Part shown: in pieces, positions 1 to 8,622 of the stretch
Layout of the letters: every line of letters starts with the position of its first letter
How positions within the stretch are numbered: the stretch's first letter is position 1
Source: Selaginella moellendorffii
Lineage: Eukaryota; Streptophyta; Lycopodiopsida; Selaginellales; Selaginellaceae
Assembly (NCBI RefSeq): GCF_000143415.4
Contig: NW_003314293.1
Location: 1,401,883 to 1,423,103, forward strand
Direction of reading: 5' to 3'
Length of the DNA: 21,221 nt
Notes under the pieces: generated by a model
The model's database searches: none
The model's input: only the letters and a program-made list of their open reading frames with translations
Told to the model about the DNA's origin: nothing
Position numbers and translations under genes: made by a program

Positions 1-1690
1 GAAGCTTTGGAAAAAAATGAGAAGAAAAAAAATTATAAAAAAACTCAGTTTGTTGCATATTATATGGAACAACACTTGATTTTCTTAATAATAGTGTAAT
101 TCTTGTTTAGTATTATTTAATAATATAATTGATCAATCAAAACTTTATAATTTAAAAATATAAGATTAATTTTATTGCACACCATTATATGGTAGAATAA
201 AATAGAATATACTAGAAAGTGTTTAGAAAAATTTATAATTTATAAACATGTTTATAAATTATAAATATAATATTAATTTAAATGAATAACAACTATTAAA
301 TAGTAGAATCTCCCAGAATATCTAAATATATTTTTGATGTATCTATCAGCTCTCTCTCCTTGATAGAAAAATTTTGGATGTTAAGGGCTTTCTATTGAGT
401 AAAGTTTCCTTGCATTTTTTCTTGCTAAACACCCAGCACCCATAGCTTATTATGAAGGTGGAGAAGGTTGGAGATGGTTCCTCCATGCTAGATGTGGCAT
501 TGGTATGTCCTCTTCTTGGCAAGAAAGAATAAAAATTCTTACTCAAGCTAAAAGTTTATTTTATGTTTGTGGCTATTATACGAGTGTTGGCATTGCTTTC
601 ATTAGCTTCAAGGTTTATAGTGAATTCTCATGTCATGAGTTTACAAATCTTTTTTCTGCCATCTTTATCAAGTGCAATATATGTCATCCAAGTGAAAAAG
701 AGAGACTAAGGCATTTCTTTTTTCTCATATCTATCCCAGAGCAAGTTACTAAGGCACTCAAGGAGCACAAAACAATGTTTGTGAGACTGGATGTATATAT
801 TAATTATGTAGGCATTGCTGAGCAAAGGGACTTCCTTAGTAATGCAAAATGGTGCAAGGCCTTGAGTGTGAACCTATCAAATGCACAATCCAAGTAATAC
901 GTCTCAATTCTCACAATTTCCTCATTCCACATTCTTCAAGAGAGCACATTCTAGCCATAAGAATCTGATGCGGGAGAGGAAGAACATTGTGCTAAACTTA
1001 ATGCTTTATGACTTTATGAGAGAAATGACAAGCTGTTTGGAAGCAATTGAGGAGGATTGGGTGTTGGGAATTGGGAGTATTTGGAATATTTACACTTATT
1101 TCTCTGCTATGATCTAGATGAAGTGATGGGGAAGTTCCAGAAGAAGAATTGAGTTCTGAATGAATGTGTGGTGCTCATATCAAATTTCATTACTACTACA
1201 TCCAAAAAACGAAAGTAAAGTGATGAAAAACTTTTTTCAACTTTGAAAGGGTAAGGTGTAAGCTTTATATATAAAGAATGCTGAAAGTTATTGTGAGTAT
1301 GGGATGGGTTTGGGTATCTGGGAGCTAGGATTGTATGTATCTAGGAAAGCCAATAGCAATGTTGTAACATGTTTCTTTGATAAATTTAGTTACTTATCTT
1401 TTTTAGTCTAACAAGAGACAAAGTTTTCATAGACATTAGTATCCAGTTTAACTCTAGTTCAAAAAGCAATTTGCTCTTTACTGTGTTAATAAATTATGTT
1501 ACTACTTTCTTTTGAAGTTTTAGACTCATTAAATAACATAAACCTTTATTTATCATTATGTTTCACTATTTTTTTAAAAATGGTTTAAATTTAAATAGCT
1601 ATAAATATAACGAAACAAGCATTTGCTCGGTAAAGAAAAAATCCAAATAAATAGGAATAAGAACCACCCTAGGGCCTGTTGAATTTTGGT
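1..1690. other. AT-rich intergenic region without a recognisable gene
   Basis: Mostly AT-rich sequence with many short A/T runs and stops in all frames. The stretch of about 440-1130 is less AT-rich and contains open frames on the plus strand (see 505-897), but no family was recognised. From about 1670 the base composition changes abruptly to the gene-like composition of the duplicated block. No RNA gene or mobile-element end was recognised here. Confidence 0.6.
505..897 (+). CDS. Hypothetical open frame, possibly a decayed gene fragment
   Basis: An ATG-started frame of 130 codons, ending TAA. The same frame stays open upstream of the ATG for about 25 codons (including a segment reading EGGEGWRWFLHARCGIG), so this may be part of a longer exon. 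The residues are rich in Phe, Ile, Lys and Ser, with no recognised domain; CNIC (C-x2-C) is the only motif-like element. A second open frame, overlapping and in another phase (881-1117, 78 codons), follows it, which would fit a frame-shifted remnant. I do not recognise the family and cannot exclude a chance open frame in AT-rich DNA. Confidence 0.15.
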   Translation: MSSSWQERIKILTQAKSLFYVCGYYTSVGIAFISFKVYSEFSCHEFTNLFSAIFIKCNICHPSEKERLRHFFFLISIPEQVTKALKEHKTMFVRLDVYINYVGIAEQRDFLSNAKWCKALSVNLSNAQSK

Positions 1691-1725
1691 TTGAAAATTT
1701 GGCTGAAGTGTCGGCGGTGTCCACG

Positions 1726-1752
1726 ATGCGAGAGAACGCGTTCAAGCCCTAG
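1726..1752 (+). promoter_or_regulatory. Possible upstream ORF in the lipase 5' leader
   Basis: A short ATG frame of eight codons plus TAG, lying 28 bp upstream of the proposed lipase start at 1781. If the transcript begins upstream of it, ribosomes would meet this ORF first. The transcription start is unknown, so this is only a candidate. It lies in the 195 bp missing from copy 2. Confidence 0.25.
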
Positions 1753-1780
1753 CCAGCGTTCCAGGCGGGGCCGATCGCCA

Positions 1781-3285
1781 ATGCCAGAGGACGATGCATA
1801 TCGATTCGAGGTTACGGGGCCAAAGCGCAAGCATTTCAACTGGTAAAGAATCTCGCCGCCCTAGCTGCATTGCTCTGTTTGAAGCGATTCTTGGCGGGCT
1901 GGGTGTGTGATTTTGTCAGTAGAATCCCGTTTCGATTGATTCCAATCGCCCCCGACAGAATTCTCAGCTACCCTAGGCTTGTCTTTGGATCATATTTCAT
2001 TTGTCCCATTTTGGTGTCTCTTTCGTTCACTTGCGTGCTAAGGGCTGATTGATAAGTAGCTAGAGTTATTTCGATGGCTAGTCTTTAGTGGATTGGTCCT
2101 CACTTCTCCATTCTTTTTTTTTTGTTGTTTCGCAAAGCTTGCTTGGGCTTGAGTTCATTGTCTACTTTTTTGTTTCATTGCTGCTAAAGACTTGGTCCGG
2201 TTAGAGTTCTCGTCCTTTAAAAGCTTTTTATCTCGATTCCTCGCGAGTTCTTACCATACATTCTTTCCAGGGATGTTCCGGACGACAAAAGAGCAATCTT
2301 GGCATGCCTTGTGTCAAGCGTGTACTCACTCCAGCACGACAGATCGAAAAACTACACAGGAACTCCGCAAGCTCTCGCTCCTCCCTGGTGGACGTCCTTC
2401 AACTACGAGCTCCTCGACGTGATCCTCGGCAATGACAAGCTCCGGATCAACGGCGCAGTGTTCGTGTGGAACTACAAAAACCACTGGAAGCCTGCCAGAG
2501 CTCCGATGGTGGTCCTGGCGCTCAGAGGCACGGACAGCCTAACCAGCGACCTCATCGTCGACTTCAAGATCGCCAACCAGGAGCTTTACAAGACAGGCAG
2601 GTTCACAGCCGCGTACAACGCTCTCCGAAACGCCGTCGCATGGCATGGCAAGGACAACGTTTGCATCACGGGGCACTCGCTCGGAGCAGCGGTGGCGCTC
2701 TCCGCCGCTCGGATGATGGCATCGCATGGCCAGTTCGTCGAGGCTCATCTCTTCAATCCGCCATTCTCGTCCTCGACCGCTCCATACAAGTCACTCTTCG
2801 GTGCTGAGACTTACAGCAATCTCCAAGAGGTTTACACCGTTGCAAAGGCCGGGCTCGTCAACTTACTGGTGGATGCCGCAAAGAGAAGGGAGTCCGAGGC
2901 AGAGTTTGCGGCACTTGGAAGCTGGTACCCGGACATGTATGTTCATCCCAGTGATCCGGTATGCTCGGGCTTTCTCGAGCACTTCAAGAACTATCAGTAT
3001 ATGCTACAGGGGAAGTACGCGAGATTGGCGATGCCTCACGAATCCATCCGGGGCGTGCTCTGCTCCTCCAAAGCGAAGCCGCATCACCTCATCCCCTCGG
3101 CAAGGCTTCACGTCCCAGCGGATGAAGGCAAAGCTGCGAGTGCTCGAGACGCTCATTCTCTTACACAGTGGTGGTCGGATGGAGCAGTCGTTCAGGTGCA
3201 ATTTGTCAACTTGACAGGTCAAGAACACTTGGATCATCCGCTGCAAATCTTGTTTGGGGGGATAAGCTATGAACCTATGGTGTAG
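1781..3285 (+). CDS. Class-3 lipase-like alpha/beta hydrolase (At4g10955 family), copy 1, two exons
   Basis: Predicted serine hydrolase of the plant family labelled 'GDSL esterase/lipase At4g10955', which is really a class-3 lipase fold; its substrate is unknown. Proposed structure: exon 1 at 1781-1842, intron 1843-2270 (GT...AG, pyrimidine-rich TTCTTTCCAG acceptor), exon 2 at 2271-3285, giving 358 residues, close to the family's roughly 350. Exon 1 encodes MPEDDAYRFEVTGPKRKHFN and the split Trp codon (TG|G), matching the family's N-terminal SGP...VDW block; without splicing the frame hits TAA at 1844. Exon 2 opens with DVPDDKRAILACLVSSVY and has LAPPWW, then the nucleophile elbow GHSLGAAVAL (Ser about 157). 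The family's PSDPVC (Asp about 249) and AHSLTQWW (His about 316) blocks probably complete the triad. No signal peptide or membrane segment is evident. The 428 bp intron is long; a further small exon cannot be excluded. Confidence 0.85.
1843..2270 (+). other. Proposed lipase intron 1
   Basis: Donor CTG|GTAAAG at 1843 and acceptor TTCTTTCCAG|G at 2269-2270. The sequence is T-rich with stops in all frames. Splicing joins TG to G, restoring a Trp codon conserved in the family, which is the main reason for choosing these sites. The second half is retained in copy 2 (upstream of 7222), but the donor is not. Confidence 0.75.
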
Positions 3286-3560
3286 TACGCGGCAATGATT
3301 TCATGGTACATATTTTCTCTGTGCTCAAAGAACCCGAGAAAAAAGATTTTTATTTTTTCCTGTGCTAGAAGAGAACGCGGCGTGTTTTCGACGTTCAATC
3401 TGACTGGAAGAACGTCACAGGTGGATGTTTACCACGTCATGACTTTACAATGAACACTTTCATTGTCTTGCTCGAGCCAAAGCCTTCAAAGTAAGTTTGC
3501 TCGCGTTTGTTTTTGTTAGATGGTTAAAGAGAGAACGAGGCCGGATAATGAGGGTTGGCG

Positions 3561-3649
3561 ATTTCAACTAGAGAAGCACAAGCCAGTGAGAAGAAGCTGA
3601 GCTTCCCGAAAATGAGATTTTTTAATCGATGAAGCGTCACTCTGCTTCC
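3561..3649 (+). pseudogene. Broken 5' start of an F-box gene (copy 1 remnant)
   Basis: This stretch is nearly identical to the leader and first codons of the F-box gene at 8542. Relative to that gene it lacks 29 bp (equivalent to 8534-8562) that include the start codon. It also has a Ser codon changed to TGA (near 3629) and a one-base deletion in the next few codons. Similarity stops at 3649, after about 27 codons' worth of sequence, so the F-box domain and the rest of the protein are absent. It cannot encode an F-box protein. Any transcript from the copied promoter would be non-coding or would read into AT-rich DNA. Confidence 0.85.
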
Positions 3650-4756
3650 ATGCTATAAGAAGGGTTTGCTCGAGGACATGGAAGGTAATCTTGTTCCATT
3701 ATCAGTTCTTTTTTTCCTTTCCTATTAGAAACGTTGTGTTTTATTTTTTTAGATGGATCTTCCAAGTCTTAAAAGGCTTGTTAGAGATACAATCCATTAC
3801 GAAATTTTCCGAAATAATTATTTAGATTCAGGAAGCTTTACTTGTATATAAGGATATGTATGTATGTATAGCCAAGTTTCATTACATTTAAAAAGATCAT
3901 TAGTTAGTTTTGTGAATAGAAGAATTAAAAATAAGTGTAAAATAGATGTAACAATCACAATGGTGAAAAAATTTAAATAACACATAATATTAGTGAAAAA
4001 AATTTAATATTTTCTTTTCTTTTTGGTATGATTAGTTAAATAAATCATCTAAGAGAAACTACAAAATTGTGTTTATAAATTATGCTTATAAATTATATTG
4101 GTACATTTAATTTAAGTATTTTAGAAAAAGTTTAAGGTTGAAAAGAAAATTAAAAGTTAATAAAACTGTGGTTGGTATTGTAATGTTAATTTATGAAATT
4201 TAATAGAAGAATTTAATAAAGTAAACTATATTATAGTTTTAAACTATAAAAATTTCAAATATAAAAAAATGGTGATTTCCATGTAACTATATGGTGATTA
4301 ATGGTGATTAAGAGTGAGCCAATAATAAAAATTTATTTTAAAGTATTTCAATCTATGTTTTGTTAATGTTTACATGTTTTCAGACTAAAAAATACCACTG
4401 AAAAAGAGAAAACTATGTTGCTTTTAGGCCTATTCAAAAGCCTAAAGACTAAAAGATTATGTGAATTTAGATTTCAAGTTAATAAAATAATAATCAATTA
4501 TAAATATTTAAATTTTAAATTTCATATTTATAAACTAAAACACTTATTTTTATTTAAATCTGTATTAATTTTACAAACAAAAAAAACAAAACATAGCAAA
4601 AATATTATGTAAATGCCTAAAGCTAAAATGTTAACCAAGCATTCCTAATTTTCTTTATTCTTTATTATTAAAAATACTTATTTATTGTTAATAAAAATCC
4701 AAAATTATTAATATCAAAAGAATTTACTTTTTAAAAAACTTTATTAAAAATAATTA
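3650..4756. other. AT-rich spacer between the duplicate blocks
   Basis: Strongly AT-rich, with repeated short motifs such as AATTTA and TTTATAAATTAT and a short duplicated GGTGATTA(A/T) motif near 4290-4310. The only open frame of note (4415-4612) is low-complexity Lys/Leu/Phe/Asn sequence of the kind expected by chance. Nothing recognised. Confidence 0.6.
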
Positions 4757-5106
4757 ATCTAAAACTCTATTTTAGATGGCTGAATGCTTCGAAGGTCTGT
4801 CATGGAGATGTCCAGGCTAGGTGTGTACAGCAGCCTGGCAAGGACTCCTCATCTGCCAAGGACTTAAGACTGAATTCCTGGCACACAAAGCTTCACCGAG
4901 CTAGAGATGGTGTTCTACTTGTGAATGCCTGGCTCCATGAATTGGAGAAAGGAACTTCGGCCGTGGAGTGGAAGGATAAGCAGTTGCCTGGCAGCGATTC
5001 TGGCATCGCCCGAGCAGTGAGCGAGAAGTGGGAAGAACTCACATTGAGGATAAGCGTGAAATCATGGAAAAACATTGGAGCAGTTGCAACAGCTCTTGGA
5101 TGGTGA
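4757..5106 (+). CDS. Unrecognised coding-like frame, possibly an exon or gene remnant
   Basis: An open frame of about 115 codons follows an in-frame TAA and runs to TGA at 5104-5106. Base composition switches from AT-rich to balanced at about 4775, right after TATTTTAG, which could be a splice acceptor. No in-frame ATG precedes the core, so it would have to be an internal or last exon, or a fragment. The predicted peptide has a mixed, globular look: WHTKLHRARDGVLLVNAWLH, then ELEKGTSAVEWKDKQLPG, then SEKWEELTLRISVKSWKN. Trp occurs regularly and the segment looks amphipathic and helical. I do not recognise the family. No upstream exon could be assigned across the AT-rich spacer. Confidence 0.35.
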
Positions 5107-5156
5107 TCACCAGCCGCGCATTTACGACCAGAGTTCCGTGATGTAATCCTCGAGTC

Positions 5157-5469
5157 GTTTTCGTGTTTGACGAGGCAGGGGGTTTGAACGAAACCCGCTC
5201 AGAGTTTTGTTTCCGTGGAATGCCAGCTTTGCGCTGGACTCAACCGCGAAGCTTTTGCCGAGAAAGAGCGACGAGGACAACAGCAGCTCGCCGAGAAAGT
5301 GCGGCGAGGACAGGCGAGCCGTTTTCGTGTTTGACGAGGCAAGGGGTCTGAACGAAACCTCAGCTCCGCGGGGCGCTCAGAGTTTTGTTTCCGTGGAATG
5401 CCTACTTTGTGCTCATGCTGGACAACCGCGAAGTTTTTGCCAAGAAAGAGTGACGAGGACAACAGCAGC
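5157..5469. repeat. Imperfect GC-rich tandem repeat (two long units plus one partial)
   Basis: Unit 1 (5157-5288) and unit 2 (5321-5469) both start GTTTTCGTGTTTGACGAGGC and share AGAGTTTTGTTTCCGTGGAATGCC. Both end AAAGAGYGACGAGGACAACAGCAGC. Unit 2 has an extra roughly 16 bp (CTCAGCTCCGCGGGGC-like) in the first third. Between them, 5289-5320 is a third partial copy of the GCCGAGAAAG-GCGAGGACA end. Several frames stay open on both strands across the repeat, but this follows from the repetition and base composition and no protein family is evident. Confidence 0.85.
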
Positions 5470-6605
5470 AGGGCCTTGAAGACCGGGAGATGCTTATTGC
5501 CTCCGATCTACTTCTTGCTAACTTTGCAACTAGACATGCTCAAGCCGGGCCTGAGCGTTGCGGAGTATAGTTCTTCGTCAACCTGGATGAAGTATGGAAG
5601 GCCTGTGCGGGCCGCCAGAATAGGATAGGGTGAAATGGGAATCAGTAATGAGTTCGCCATTGAAGGCAAGGTGACAGAGAGCCAGGGATGGTATTGTTTG
5701 CTGCTGCAACAGGCCTGCAGGTGTGTCCTCGCTGCCCGATGGTAGCGTCACATATGAACGTCGTATTACTATGAAAAACAGGTTGTTTGTCGCTCTTCCA
5801 GCGACGCCCAGCTGCTAGCCTGCTCAAGTTCAAGAAGTGAAGCGGTATGCTTAGCTGGTACCTTCATCCGATCAAAGTGGTGGTCCCCTGTTCTGCAATT
5901 CTTTTGCCGTGCGGGAAGTCCCGGATACTGCAGCGAGATACTTTGCAGGAGGCCTTGCTATCGGGCATCAAGCGGAAAACGATATGCGTGGTGCCGATCT
6001 CATTCTTCCTGAGGGGATGACTTGCTGCGTTGTGTCCCTGAAGACGAGGGGCGGTGTCTCATCCGAGCTCACCAAGTGGAAAGTTCTTCCTGTGGTTACC
6101 GTGTATGTCAATGCAAGGAGCAAGCAGTTGCGGACACAAAGTCTTGGCTTTTGTGGGATCAGGAGGAGGATAAGAGTGATCTCCAGCTGACATGCTATGG
6201 CCTTGATGGCAACTTCGGTTACCTGTCAAGGGAGGTGAGGGGCCTGCTCAAGAACATACTCGTAACCAGGCCGGATCCCCTTAAAGGTGCGGGAAGCCGA
6301 GTGGATCAAGCAAATGCTGCCGTTTCAGTGCGAGGCAGACTTCGTCGTGTCTCCGGCGGCAGGCATGAGTCTATGCTCATGGATTACTCGGTTTCATCTC
6401 GAGTTAGTACTTGCTCTATCTCGTACTCTTGGTTCAATTAACTGTGATCGGAGCTCGAAGTAATACTAGTTCGCTGCTTACGCTTTGCTCTCTGTGCTGT
6501 TACTTTGGCTTGATTTTGGATCTACTCACGGAAGAGAAGCTACCAGGTATGCTTAGTAATGTTCGAGCTCGACCTTTATTATTTTGTAGATTACTTATGG
6601 TGTGA
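5470..6605 (+). pseudogene. Interrupted coding-like sequence, family not recognised
   Basis: Balanced-composition DNA in which plausible protein segments appear in changing plus-strand frames. Examples are LEDREMLIASDLLLANFATR from about 5474, GVSSLPDGSVTYERRI near 5720-5765, RYFAGGLAIGHQAENDMRG near 5940-5990, and LQLTCYGLDGNFGYLSREVR near 6182-6240. The longest open frames are 93 (5909-6190) and 139 codons (6022-6441). Stops and frame changes between these segments could be introns or decay. I could not find a consistent exon-intron chain or recognise a domain, so I call it a probable gene remnant; a real multi-exon gene remains possible. Confidence 0.35.
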
Positions 6606-6606
6606 T

Positions 6607-6660
6607 GTATCATAAAGGTATCATAAAGTATCATAAAGTATGTATCATATGTATCATAAA
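6607..6660. repeat. Short AT-rich minisatellite, unit GTATCATAAA
   Basis: The unit GTATCATAAA occurs at 6607-6616, 6618-6627, 6628-6637 and 6651-6660, with a variant (GTATCATAT) between the last two. The variant makes a small palindrome around CATATG. No function is apparent. Confidence 0.8.
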
Positions 6661-6811
6661 GTCAGCTCTTTCTTTCTTGTAACTCGCGGATGAGATCCTA
6701 AACATAGTATACAACGAAAGGTTTATTGCAACTTCTAGAAAAAGATTCGGTATGAACCATATGAGACAGCCGTTCGTCTTAACAATGGTTGTCTCTTATG
6801 TTTCCGACATT

Positions 6812-6938
6812 TCCAAAGACAAGCCTAGGGTAGCTTGAAAATTTGGCTGAAGTGTGTGATTTTGGCAGTAGAATCCCGTTTCGATTGATTCCAATCGCCC
6901 CCGAGAGAATTCTCAGCTACCCTAGGCTTGTCTTTGGA
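6812..6938. repeat. 24 bp perfect inverted repeat at the copy 2 junction
   Basis: The left arm, 6812-6835, is the exact reverse complement of the right arm, 6915-6938 (AGCTACCCTAGGCTTGTCTT followed by TGGA), with a 79 bp spacer. The right arm belongs to the duplicated block (1966-1989 in copy 1). The left arm is outside it and ends at the very base where the duplicated sequence begins. It could form a cruciform or RNA hairpin. It is better explained as a templated inverted insertion made during the rearrangement. Confidence 0.85.
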
Positions 6939-8622
6939 TCATAGCCTTTCATTTGTCCCATTTTGGTGTCTCTTTCGTTCACTTGCGTGCTAAGGGCTGA
7001 TTGATAAGTAGCTAGAGTTCTTTCGATGGCTAGTCTTTAGTGGATTGGTCCTCACTTCTCCATTCTTTTTTTTTGTTGTTTCGCAAAGCTTGCTTGGGCT
7101 TGAGTTCATTGTCTACTTTTTTGTTTCATTGCTGCTAAAGACTTGGTCCGGCTAGAGTTCTCGTCCTTTAAAAGCTTTTTATCTCGAGTCTTCGGGAGTT
7201 CTTACCATACATTCTTTCCAGGGATGTTCCGGACGACAAAAGAGCAATCTTGGCATGCCTTGTGTCAAGCGTGTACTCACTCCAGCACGACAGATCGAAA
7301 AACTACACAGGAACTCCGCAAGCTCTCGCTCCTCCCTGGTGGACGTCCTTCAACTACGAGCTCCTCGACGTGATCCTCGGCAATGACAAGCTCCGGATCA
7401 ACGGCGCAGTGTTCGTGTGGAACTACAAAAACCACTGGAAGCCTGCCAGAGCTCCGATGGTGGTCCTGGCGCTCAGAGGCACGGACAGCCTAACCAGCGA
7501 CTACATCGTCGACTTCAAGATCGCCAACCAGGAGCTTTACAAGACAGGCAGGTTCACAGCCGCGTACAACGCTCTCCGAAACGCCGTCGCATGGCATGGC
7601 AAGGACAACGTTTGCATCACGGGGCACTCGCTCGGAGCAGCGGTGGCGCTCTCCGCCGCTCGGATGATGGCATCGCAGGGCCAGTTCGTCGAGGCTCATC
7701 TCTTCAATCCTCCATTCTCGTCCTCGACCGCTCCATACAAGTCACTCTTCGGTGCTGAGACTTACAGCAATCTCCAAGAGGTTTACACCGTTGCAAAGGC
7801 CGGGCTCGTCAACTTGCTGGTGGATGCCGCAAAGAGAAGGGAGTCCGAGGCAGAGTTTGCGGCACTTGGAAGCTGGTACCCGGACATGTATGTTCATCCC
7901 AGTGATCCGGTATGCTCGGGCTTTCTCGAGCACTTCAAGAACTATCAGTATATGCTACAGGGGAAGTACGCGAGATTGGCGATGCCTCACGAATCCATCC
8001 GGGGCGTGCTCTGCTCCTCCAAAGCGAAGCCGCATCACCTCATCCCCTCGGCAAGGCTTCACGTCCCAGCGGATGACGGCAAAGCTGCGAGTGCTCGAGA
8101 CGCTCATTCTCTTACACAGTGGTGGTCGGATGGAGCAGTCGTTCAGGTGCAATTTGTCAACTTGACAGGTCAAGAACACTTGGATCATCCGCTGCAAATC
8201 CCGTTTGGGGGGATAAGCGACGAAGCTATGGTGTAGTACGTACATATTTTCTCTGTGCTCAAAGAACCCGAGAAAAAAGTTTTTATTTTTTCCTGTGCTA
8301 GACCAAGGTTTGAAGAGATCGCGGCGTGTTTTCGACGTTCAATCTTACTGGAAGAACGTCACAGGTGGATGTTTACCACGTCATGACTTTACAATGAACA
8401 CTTTCATTGTCTGCTCGAGCCAACGCCTTCAAAGTAAGCTTGCTCGCGTTTGTTTTTGTTAGATGGTTAAAGAGAGAACGAGGCCGGATAATGAGGGTTG
8501 GCGGTTTCAACTGGAGAAGCACAAACCAGTGAGGACAGATAATGGAGAATAACTTCAGAAAGAAGAAGCTGAGCTTCCCGAAAATGAGATTTTTTAATCG
8601 ATCAAGCGTTCACTCTGCTTCC
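6835..8622. repeat. Segmental duplication, copy 2
   Basis: Direct duplicate of 1691-3649. It lacks the 195 bp equivalent to 1708-1902; the junction shows 4 bp GTGT microhomology. It has the 29 bp missing from copy 1 just before the F-box coding region. In lipase exon 2 I count about 11 base differences over 1015 bp by eye. At the right edge it continues without a break into the F-box coding sequence, so this copy has the ancestral right flank of the duplicated block. Confidence 0.93.
7222..8236 (+). pseudogene. Class-3 lipase-like (At4g10955 family) copy 2, lacking its first exon
   Basis: Equivalent to exon 2 of the gene at 1781-3285 and uninterrupted over its full 1015 bp. The acceptor TTCTTTCCAG is kept at 7220-7221, as are GHSLGAAVAL, PSDPVC and AHSLTQWW. 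Only six residues differ from copy 1: Leu to Tyr in the TSD-IVDF segment, His to Gln after MMAS, Glu to Asp in PAD-GKA, and three in the last eleven residues. The 195 bp that should hold exon 1, its ATG and the 5' splice site are missing. The exon frame has no ATG before the one in APMVVLAL, at about residue 99 of the full-length protein; starting there would lose the N-terminal block but keep the catalytic residues. An upstream exon acquired from 4.7-6.6 kb is possible but not visible. The intact frame suggests very recent loss or use of a new start. Confidence 0.75.

Larger units (their letters stand above)
1691..3649. repeat. Segmental duplication, copy 1
   Basis: Direct duplicate of 6835-8622. 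The left edge is the shared string TTGAAAATTTGGCTGAAGTG at 1691-1710 (6835-6854 in copy 2). The right edge is the shared CACTCTGCTTCC ending at 3649 (8622 in copy 2). Copy 1 carries 195 bp (1708-1902) absent from copy 2, and lacks 29 bp present in copy 2 (8534-8562). It also has small indels near 3290 and 3370. It holds the intact lipase gene plus the promoter and first codons of an F-box gene whose body is missing. The flanks on both sides differ from those of copy 2, so the block is a dispersed rather than back-to-back duplicate. Confidence 0.93.

Noticed and set aside
2466-2807. Open frames overlapping the lipase exons on either strand (also 2192-2422, 2539-2748, 2726-3214, 3004-3246 and their equivalents in copy 2)
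   Set aside because: They lie in other frames of a well-supported lipase exon, and several begin at a non-ATG codon. They look like by-products of GC-rich coding sequence.
5199-5462. 87-codon minus-strand frame over the GC-rich tandem repeat
   Set aside because: The frame exists because the repeat unit is repeated. The peptide is Arg/Ser/Pro-rich with no domain, and several other frames are open over the same bases.
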